Assembly (NCBI GenBank): GCA_031276415.1
Contig: JAISNF010000050.1
Span: forward strand, 1-11,409
Origin: Planctomycetaceae bacterium
GTDB taxonomy: Bacteria > Planctomycetota > Planctomycetia > Pirellulales > Thermoguttaceae
Reading direction: 5' to 3'
DNA length: 11,409 nt
Under the pieces are notes generated by a model. That model saw only the letters and a program-made list of their open reading frames with translations. It was not told the DNA's origin and made no database searches. Positions 5,204-11,409 of this stretch are shown piece by piece; the first letter of the stretch is position 1, and each line of letters begins with the position of its first letter. The position numbers and the translations under genes were made by a program.

Positions 5204-7543
5204 TCAGCGTCCAAATAGGATATTAAATGGAGATGATTTTTGAAGAATTGTTCGCTCTTTTGGGAAGGTGATACCGTTTTTCTGGAGCAACTCAAGGTAA
5301 TCAATACCAATCGCTAACACTTCATCAAGATAATAAGTCCGCTTGATTTTACCCTCGCTCTCAAGTAAATCTTCAAGTTCTTCCTTTTCGGTTTTTCCGG
5401 CGTTAAGACGTTCCTGCTCTTCGAAAAATTTCTCTTCGTTTAGCGTTGTTGCCTTCCGGGAACGGAGTTCTTTGTACGCCTCAATTTCTTTTTTACGCTT
5501 TTTGAAATCTTCATTATTCAAAACACGTTCATCCGACCGTTTTTGAAGTTCTTCACTGATTTGCGGTACAACATAAGCCGTTTTGATTTGAAAATTTTTG
5601 GCTTGCGAAACTTTGTTCAACGTCAACGCATTATCAAGATCAGATTCGCAAATATCTTCAAGCGCATCGGTGTATGACGGAATAATCACATCCGCCGCCA
5701 CTCCTTCACGTTGCGGTGAAACTCCGCTCGGACGATAAAATCCCTGAATAGTAATTTTAATCGCCCCCAATTCGACATTATCACTGTTGAAAATATCTTC
5801 GCTAATATCCCGCATTTGTTGCACGGTTCCTTTGCCGTGCGTCCGTGAATCACCGACAATCAGACCACGTTTATAATCCTTAATGGCTCCGGCAAAAATT
5901 TCACTGGCACTGGCACTGAATTTACTCGTAACAACAACCAACGGTCCCGTCCAATCACAGTTCGGATCAAAATCGTCCCGCTGCTGAGGGCGGCTGCTTG
6001 TTTCGTCTTTGGTTTGAACAACATTTCCCGACTCAATGAAAAGTCCCGTCAACGCAATCGCCTCTTGAAGTGAACCGCCGCCATTCGATTTCAAATCAAG
6101 AACAACAAGATCAACATTTTGTTCGACAAAATATTTGAGAAATTCTTTCACATCCGTAGTCGTACTTCGCGCCTTAGGATCGCCGCGCCGAAAAGCCTCC
6201 ATATCAAGATAAAAATCAGGAAGTTCAATAACACCGATTTTGTAAGGAGTTCCGTCAGTTTTTTGACCGGCTTCGAAAATTTCTTTTATTGCCGCCTGAT
6301 CTTCAAGATTTACTTTATCACGAACAATTTCAATAATTTTCGATGCCGTTCCGTCTGCCGGAAGAATTTCCAGACGAACAATTGTTCCTTTGGGACCCCG
6401 AATTAACTTGACAACATCGGAAAGTTTAGAATCAACCACATCTTCGATTTTGCCGTCTTTTCCTTGTCCGACACCGGTGATTTTATCGTTTTCTTTAAGT
6501 TCCCCTGCTTTCTCTGCCGGACCGCCTTTGACGAGTTTTTTGACAACCGTATGACCGTCTTCCGAAGTCAGAGTTGCTCCGATTCCTTCAAGTGCTTTCC
6601 GCATCATTGTGTTGAAGTCTTCAAGAGTTTTCGGCGACATGTAAGAAGTGTGCGGATCAAGCGCACCGGAAATCGCGGAAAGATACGCTTCCATTACCTC
6701 GTCATTAGCCGCTTTTTTAATATCATCAATAATTTTACCGTTGGCAATATGAATTTCAAAAAGCATACGTCTTCTAAAACTCAAATAACGTTTTTGCAAG
6801 CGTTCAATCGGATCACGTTGTTCTACTTTTTTGGGTTCTTTACCTTCGGCGATTGCTTTCTGACGTTCTTTTTCCTGATCGCGTATTTCGGATTTGAGAG
6901 AAAGAATATCGCTTTTAATTCGTTTTCGCCAACGCTCGTATGCTTCTTCCTGCGTTTTAGGCCAATGTTGAAGTCCTTTTTCCGTGAGAATTTCCTTATC
7001 AATCGCAAAATCTTTCGATTTATCCCGAACGATTTCCTCATCAAGAGTGAAATCATGGAGTGTATCGAGAATTTTCATAATCATATCAACCCGTTCTTTG
7101 ATTCGGTCAAGATAACAATTGTAAATTTCAAACGGCGGATTGATATTCCGTTTTTTTACCAAATCACAGAGGGTTTCTTCGTATTCCGCCCGAAATTTAT
7201 CAATATCGGATTGATAAAAATAAAGTTTAAGCGGGTCAAGTCCTTTAATATAAAGCCGCAGGGCTTCACGCGAAACATTGCGGTCAAGTTTCCGTTGTGA
7301 GATATGATTTTGCTCCAAAATTCGGATGTAATTTTGGGCAACTATCCGCTCACGAATACCGGGAACCAATGGCAATAACTCATTGGTGCCGGATGATGTG
7401 CCGGAGGGAACCGCAACCGCTTCACCGCTGGTATTGGGCGGAACGAGCGGTTCACCGGAAATTTCTTTTTGGCAAGCCGTAAGAAAAAGGAGTGAAGAAA
7501 AAAATATACAGAAAATTGGTCGGCGAAATTGATTGTGAGTCAT
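5204..7543 (-). CDS. prc: C-terminal processing (tail-specific) protease, S41 family, lipoprotein
   Basis: A periplasmic or envelope serine protease of the Prc/Tsp type, which cleaves proteins from their C-termini in envelope quality control. I start it at ATG 7543 (779 residues). This gives a basic N-terminus (NQFRRP), a hydrophobic stretch and the lipobox LTAC with C24, a lipoprotein signal peptide. A longer reading from 7633 adds 30 residues in front and would spoil the signal; a likely -10 box overlaps that ATG. An N-terminal Tsp domain (about 65-315) precedes a PDZ domain (about 316-402, GIGATL...GGPAEKAG) and the S41 catalytic core (about 433-625). The core contains DLKSNGGG (483-490), the nucleophile S545 in FSASASE and the Lys base K571 in HGKGTVQ. 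A charged C-terminal region follows (about 640-779). E. coli Prc is about 680 residues, so this one is longer, mostly from charged inserts. All catalytic residues are present. Confidence 0.94.
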   Translation of the reverse strand: MTHNQFRRPIFCIFFSSLLFLTACQKEISGEPLVPPNTSGEAVAVPSGTSSGTNELLPLVPGIRERIVAQNYIRILEQNHISQRKLDRNVSREALRLYIKGLDPLKLYFYQSDIDKFRAEYEETLCDLVKKRNINPPFEIYNCYLDRIKERVDMIMKILDTLHDFTLDEEIVRDKSKDFAIDKEILTEKGLQHWPKTQEEAYERWRKRIKSDILSLKSEIRDQEKERQKAIAEGKEPKKVEQRDPIERLQKRYLSFRRRMLFEIHIANGKIIDDIKKAANDEVMEAYLSAISGALDPHTSYMSPKTLEDFNTMMRKALEGIGATLTSEDGHTVVKKLVKGGPAEKAGELKENDKITGVGQGKDGKIEDVVDSKLSDVVKLIRGPKGTIVRLEILPADGTASKIIEIVRDKVNLEDQAAIKEIFEAGQKTDGTPYKIGVIELPDFYLDMEAFRRGDPKARSTTTDVKEFLKYFVEQNVDLVVLDLKSNGGGSLQEAIALTGLFIESGNVVQTKDETSSRPQQRDDFDPNCDWTGPLVVVTSKFSASASEIFAGAIKDYKRGLIVGDSRTHGKGTVQQMRDISEDIFNSDNVELGAIKITIQGFYRPSGVSPQREGVAADVIIPSYTDALEDICESDLDNALTLNKVSQAKNFQIKTAYVVPQISEELQKRSDERVLNNEDFKKRKKEIEAYKELRSRKATTLNEEKFFEEQERLNAGKTEKEELEDLLESEGKIKRTYYLDEVLAIGIDYLELLQKNGITFPKERTILQKSSPFNILFGR

Positions 7544-7633
7544 AGAAAATCTGGTTTCTAAAAAATTAAAAAATGTTGATTGGAAAATGTTGTTGAAAAA
7601 ACGGAAAACTTCCGTCATTGAGCAAAGTGCCAT

Positions 7634-7663
7634 ATTCTAACAAATAAGTGCGGTTCAATGCAA
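7634..7663 (-). promoter_or_regulatory. Candidate promoter of the protease gene
   Basis: On the minus strand, TTGCAT (7663-7658), an 18-base spacer and TAGAAT (7639-7634) make a possible sigma-70-type promoter. The -10 box is one mismatch from consensus; the -35 box is weak (three of six). Transcription would begin near 7627, inside or after the upstream ATG at 7633. This supports initiation at 7543 and gives a leader of about 80 bases. Confidence 0.4.
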
Positions 7664-7725
7664 CAGGAAAATACCAACAACAACAGAAAAAATTCAGAAA
7701 AAATTCTTTTCCGGTTAAATTGGGC

Positions 7726-8275
7726 AACTTCTAATAACCGGCTTTTTTATTTAAGCACAGATTATTTAACCACAGAGAACGCAGAGTTCACAGAAAAAAA
7801 CGTCCGCAGATTACGCTGATTATCGCGGATAATTTTAAAATTCATCTGCGTCTATCAGCGTCATCTGCGGACTAATTTTCTTTTCTCTGTGGTTAATAAA
7901 AATATAGTAACCGTTTCACGGAGATTCGTTTAACAAGTTATCATAATGAAAAAATCAATCTTAACCCCGCAGGGGTGTGATTATGCATAACCGTAGGTGT
8001 AGCGAAGCGGAACCTACGGATAAACGTATCAACCACACCAAACAAAGCCCCGCATGGGGCGAGATTATGGTTGTTCGGGCTGATAATCTCGCCCCGTGCG
8101 GGGCTTTGAAAAATTGTGTTGGGTGTTGCCGCGATCCGTAGGTTCCGCTGCGCTACACCTACGGTTATGCACATCACACCCCTGCGGGGTTAAGATTGAG
8201 AAATAAAAATTCCTCTGTGAACTCTGTGTTTTCTGTGGTTAATAAAAATATATTTGTGGTTTTTTAGAAGTTCCC
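7726..8275. repeat. Composite repeat element III (most complete copy)
   Basis: Both termini are present: AACTTCTAATAACCGGC (7726-7742) at left and TTAGAAGTTCCC (8264-8275) at right. In order it holds TTATTTAAGCACAGATTATT, an A block (about 7768-7793), a B block (7801-7833) with its inverted partner CATCTGCGTCTATCAGCGTC / ATCTGCGGAC (about 7843-7872), a short inverted A block (about 7884-7898), the flank TAGTAACCGTTTCACGG, the C palindrome (7956-8199), and a full inverted A block (about 8211-8243). The layout matches element II in the same orientation except for the C block. No transposase is encoded. No clear target-site duplication can be read at the ends. Confidence 0.8.
7956..8199 (-). repeat. 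C-block palindrome, copy 2, with 26-bp perfect terminal inverted repeats
   Basis: The first 26 bases (starting CAATCTTAACCCCGCAGGGG) are repeated exactly, inverted, at the right end (ending GGGGTTAAGATTG). Inside are the CCGTAGGT...ACCTACGG arm hairpins and a central GAGATTAT/ATAATCTC stem with GCCCCGCATGGGGC and GCCCCGTGCGGGGC hairpins. The linker GTATCAACCACACCAAAC (8027-8044) is the reverse complement of copy 1's linker near 3448-3460. The right arm hairpin (29 bases) is the exact reverse complement of copy 1's left arm. This copy is thus inverted relative to copy 1. Its perfect TIRs make it the better-preserved copy. Confidence 0.85.
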
Positions 8276-8466
8276 TAATGTTTTACCGAATAATTTCGGG
8301 TGATTTCAAAATTTTTTTCAAAATATTGAAAATAGTCTTGAGCGATCTTGAGAAAATAACTATTCTTCGTTTGTTGATTTTTGGCGGAACGGTTTTTTCC
8401 GAAAACTAATCCGTAAAGTATTTATTGCCGGTACATGAGCAAGAACATAAACAAAAAGAAAAACAA

Positions 8467-11409
8467 ATGAAGTTTTTTCAAAACTTAAAAAATCTGTTAA
8501 ACAGCATCACCTCATCACATAAAACACGCCCACATGGATGGCAAACACGACGTTTAACACGGTTTGAGATATTGGAATCGCGGGAACTTCTTTCAGTAAA
8601 CGTCTTGGGACCGGTAACAGGTTACGCCCAACCAAATACCCCCGCAGAAATTCAATTTGATTTGACAACAAATAAAAATACAGTAACACAATTTGATTTT
8701 ACGGTTCAGCGTTCAAGCGGCAGCACGCTTGATCCTTCGCAACTTCGTTTATTTAATCGCTCAACCGGTCAATTGATGGGTTTATCGAATATCGTTAATG
8801 GAACATCAACAAGTAACGCCTCCGCAATGTTGACGACGGGTTCTTATTCTATTTTTGTTTCAGCGGATGGCGGTGCGGGTAATTTTACGTTTGTTATTTC
8901 AGAGGAGAATCCGATAAAATCCGGTTTGGATATTTTGGTGTTGGCGGCGATTGCGCAACGAAGCAATCCGAGTTCTTGGGCGAATCGTGTTGCCTATTAC
9001 AATGATCTTTTGGCGAACACCAGTTATGCGGGAGCGGCTTCGGCGATGCCGATTGCCAAAGCCTATCCCGAAGTGGATGCGAATGGCGACGGGAAAATTG
9101 ATCTGACCGATAATGTAACAGCGCAACAAAAAGCGAATACTCCGTCCGTAACAGTAAACTCTTATTCTGTTGCGCAGGTTGATCCGGTGCCGTTCACCTT
9201 TCAGGACAGCGGTAACGGTAATGTTACCGTTCCGTCGAATCATCATGTTCAAAGTGTTGACGGACAGTTTCTTCAAAGCGGTCAAAGCAAAATATTATCG
9301 AATGGTCTTGGAACAGTGACGCTTCAAACGAATGGTTCTTTGACCTTTGTTGCCGGTGCGAACATGACCAAACTGGCGCAGGGTGAAACGGAAACGGTAA
9401 ATATTCCTGTGGTAACGCAGGATGTTTACGGCAACGAATATTCTTTTACGGCGACATTTACCGTAACGGGTCAAAATGAGTTACCGGTATTGAGTAATTC
9501 AGAGCCGTTGAGTTTAACGTTCAACCAAACCGCCGGTTCCGGGACAATCAAAACAAGCACTATTCTGGCATGTTGGAGTGATCCTGATCGTAAAACCAAA
9601 TTATCGGTGGTCAATCCGGTTATTCAGTCCGTGTCTTCTTCTAATAATGTACACCTGTCAAAATACACTCCCGCAACTCTGCAACAATATTTGTCCTTGA
9701 ACACTAGCGGGAATAATAGCGGCGTAACGTTTAATGTTTCGGATTCTTTTTTTGACGATCTTGGATTGAACGAAACTCTGACAATTACAGTGTCCTACGG
9801 TGTAACAGACGAATACGGACAATCGCCCAACACCGGAACATTGCGCATAACAGCAAACGGCAAAGACAATCCGTCGGTTCTGACGGCGAACCAAACGGCG
9901 TTTTCGATTATTTCGAACGATATTAACAATCCGGTTAAAACGATAGCCGCCGAATTTTCAGTTACGGATCCCGACAAGAAAGACGCAACCGGTTTCATTT
10001 ATTCATTTTCGAATGTTAGAGATGGAAGTGTTTCAGCCAACAACGGATTGATTACCGGATTCAATACAACAACCGGAACATTCAATATTGATACGTCAAA
10101 ACTACAAAATCGTTCTATAAAGTCGGTTGTTACGTTGGATGTTACCGTAAAAAGTATTAGCGGCGGAATTGTTTCGAAAACATTAACAATCAATTTAAAT
10201 CCGGTTGCTGTTCCAACTGCGACGAACTTAGTTTTACGGACAACGGAAACAGAACAATTAACAGGAATAAAAGTTACGCCGACAATTGCCGAAAAAGGCG
10301 GATTCACAACAAGCGGATTAACTCTTGTTAATGCAGATGGTTTCGATACACTTCCCCAAAATGTTGCTTTGGAAACAGTCGCAACTCTTGATAAAAACGG
10401 CAACTTTGTATTTACGCCGGACAAAAATTTTGAATATCTGAAACAAACTGAAAACCTCAAACTGAAATTTCAGTACACTATTACCGATACACAATACGGT
10501 TTGACGGGTTTGGGAACAATTGAATTAACAATCACCGGAACCGTAACAGCACCAACTGGACAACCTAATCAAATTATCGGAACGGACGGAAAATATTCCG
10601 CAACAGAAAGCAATGGAACGGTTGAGAAAATTGTTGTATCAAAATCTGATATTCTTGAAAATTGGACACTTCCTGACGGTTTGGACGCTTATTCAATTGT
10701 TCTTGATAATACAAATCCTGTTTCATTTGAAAAATGGAGCGGCGGAACAGAAAAACCATTGGATTCTGATTCGTTTGGTTCCGTCAACATTATTGCAGGG
10801 AATCTTGTCTTTTGGTCAAATTCATCGAATTACAAAAAACTTGGTGTTGGTCAATGGTTAGATGTTGCGGTTCCTGTTTCTGTACGTGATGCAATCGGTT
10901 CAATTTCTCCGGTCGGAAAAGTTTTGATTCGTATTAAGGGCGAAAATAATGCACCGGAAATAAAATGTGACCAAGACCGTTTCATTTTTGTTGCAAACTC
11001 AACAGAAGACGTATTATTTAAGCCAGGATTTACAATAAACGATCCCGATTTGAATGATAAGGGTAGTAAGCCCCAATACAGTATTGATTCAACATCAACG
11101 AAGAATGGTTTCAAGATTGACAATTCCGGTAACATTTTGATTTCAAATGAGGAAAAATACAAACTTGATGAAGGTAATTACACGATTACAGTTACCGTAA
11201 AAGACAACAACGGCGGAACAACAACGAAAGATATTAGTGTTCAAGTATTCAGAGAATCAAAACCTGTACTTTCCAATACTCCTGTTTCTGAAAATGAAAG
11301 GGATTTGTCAGTTATTGAATTAGATATAAATAAAAGGATTACTCAAAAAATAGGACATTTATATTCAATCAGTATGTCTCAATTACCACAGATTTTACTC
11401 AACGGGGAA
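8467..11409 (+). CDS. Large planctomycete-type secreted protein with VCBS/cadherin-like repeats and a dockerin-like loop (partial, 3' end missing)
   Basis: An uninterrupted reading of 981 codons runs off the right edge. Residues 27-43 (TRRLTRFEILESRELLS) form the LE-x-R-x-LLS N-terminal motif of planctomycete extracellular proteins. Residues about 55-146 look like a PPC-type beta-sandwich (ending TTGSYSIFVSADGG). Residues 148-222 look like a dockerin: a degenerate first half (KSGLDILVLAAIAQ), then a full calcium loop DANGDGKIDLTD (204-215, ligands D204, N206, D208, D215). VCBS/cadherin-like beta domains follow, each closing near a 'G-x-N-x-P-V' turn: about 270-341 (VTGQNELPVL), 423-471, 635-691, 772-831 (IKGENNAPEI) and 855-930 (YTITVTVKDNNGG). 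Such repeats usually serve adhesion or calcium-dependent surface assembly. No catalytic domain is visible so far. No Shine-Dalgarno sequence precedes the ATG. Confidence 0.88.
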   Translation, partial: MKFFQNLKNLLNSITSSHKTRPHGWQTRRLTRFEILESRELLSVNVLGPVTGYAQPNTPAEIQFDLTTNKNTVTQFDFTVQRSSGSTLDPSQLRLFNRSTGQLMGLSNIVNGTSTSNASAMLTTGSYSIFVSADGGAGNFTFVISEENPIKSGLDILVLAAIAQRSNPSSWANRVAYYNDLLANTSYAGAASAMPIAKAYPEVDANGDGKIDLTDNVTAQQKANTPSVTVNSYSVAQVDPVPFTFQDSGNGNVTVPSNHHVQSVDGQFLQSGQSKILSNGLGTVTLQTNGSLTFVAGANMTKLAQGETETVNIPVVTQDVYGNEYSFTATFTVTGQNELPVLSNSEPLSLTFNQTAGSGTIKTSTILACWSDPDRKTKLSVVNPVIQSVSSSNNVHLSKYTPATLQQYLSLNTSGNNSGVTFNVSDSFFDDLGLNETLTITVSYGVTDEYGQSPNTGTLRITANGKDNPSVLTANQTAFSIISNDINNPVKTIAAEFSVTDPDKKDATGFIYSFSNVRDGSVSANNGLITGFNTTTGTFNIDTSKLQNRSIKSVVTLDVTVKSISGGIVSKTLTINLNPVAVPTATNLVLRTTETEQLTGIKVTPTIAEKGGFTTSGLTLVNADGFDTLPQNVALETVATLDKNGNFVFTPDKNFEYLKQTENLKLKFQYTITDTQYGLTGLGTIELTITGTVTAPTGQPNQIIGTDGKYSATESNGTVEKIVVSKSDILENWTLPDGLDAYSIVLDNTNPVSFEKWSGGTEKPLDSDSFGSVNIIAGNLVFWSNSSNYKKLGVGQWLDVAVPVSVRDAIGSISPVGKVLIRIKGENNAPEIKCDQDRFIFVANSTEDVLFKPGFTINDPDLNDKGSKPQYSIDSTSTKNGFKIDNSGNILISNEEKYKLDEGNYTITVTVKDNNGGTTTKDISVQVFRESKPVLSNTPVSENERDLSVIELDINKRITQKIGHLYSISMSQLPQILLNGE

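Larger units (their letters stand above)
7544..8466. other. Divergent intergenic region between prc and the surface protein gene
   Basis: It holds the candidate protease promoter and leader (7544-7663), a short AT-rich unique stretch (7664-7725), composite repeat element III (7726-8275), and about 190 AT-rich bases before the surface protein. The last stretch contains a short direct repeat CTTGAGCGATCTTGAG (8337-8352) but no promoter I would defend. A 78-codon reading frame on the minus strand at 7941-8177 only translates the C palindrome. Confidence 0.6.

Noticed and set aside
6464..7300. 278-codon plus-strand frame opposite the protease gene
   Set aside because: It is antisense to the intact S41 protease. 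The composition (Phe, Asn, Ile runs) is what the complement of an AT-rich, Lys/Glu-rich gene gives. No motif or ribosome binding site supports it.
7544..7633. 30-residue N-terminal extension of the protease
   Set aside because: It lacks a ribosome binding site, would place residues ahead of a clear lipoprotein signal peptide, and overlaps a likely promoter.
7941..8177. 78-codon minus-strand frame
   Set aside because: It lies wholly within C-block copy 2 and its immediate flank, and its peptide echoes those at 3069-3528.

Overview
The window most likely comes from a member of the Planctomycetota with an AT-rich genome. The best clue is the N-terminus of the large protein at 8467. It carries an Arg-rich stretch followed by 'RFEILESRELLS', the LE-x-R-x-LL(S) pattern typical of planctomycete extracellular proteins. 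Most start codons here lack a clear Shine-Dalgarno sequence, which is also common in that phylum. The phylum call is an inference from motifs. No rRNA, tRNA, CRISPR array, transposase or phage gene was seen.

Layout from left to right: the first codons of an unidentified leftward gene (72..1); a 635-base spacer with a decayed repeat, a 21-bp x 3 tandem repeat and the probable promoter region of rplU; rplU (ribosomal protein L21) without its usual partner rpmA; a spacer with a terminator-like hairpin and repeat element I; a stand-alone CheY-like receiver protein; a MoxR-type AAA+ ATPase; repeat element II; leftward hflX (ribosome-associated GTPase); a short spacer with a GC-rich hairpin; a leftward S41 lipoprotein protease (Prc/Tsp type); repeat element III; and the first 981 codons of a large secreted VCBS/cadherin-like protein with a dockerin-like calcium loop, which runs off the right edge.

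The genes are mostly housekeeping or cell-envelope genes and do not form one pathway. L21 and HflX act on the ribosome. Prc, MoxR and the surface protein belong to envelope quality control, AAA+ remodelling and the extracellular surface. The receiver protein and MoxR face the same way with an 82-base gap and may be co-transcribed.

The most unusual content lies between the genes. Three intergenic regions hold members of one composite palindromic repeat family built from reusable blocks: an outer AACTTCTAA terminus, an 'A' block (TTAACCACAGAGAACACAGAG-like), a 'B' block (GTCCGCAGATTACGCTGAT-like) and a roughly 240-bp MITE-like palindrome, the 'C' block. Element II fills the whole gap between convergent moxR and hflX and appears to supply the hflX stop codon. 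The C block sits in opposite orientations inside otherwise co-oriented copies. I saw no complete novel enzymatic system. The repeat family and the large surface protein are the parts that merit follow-up.
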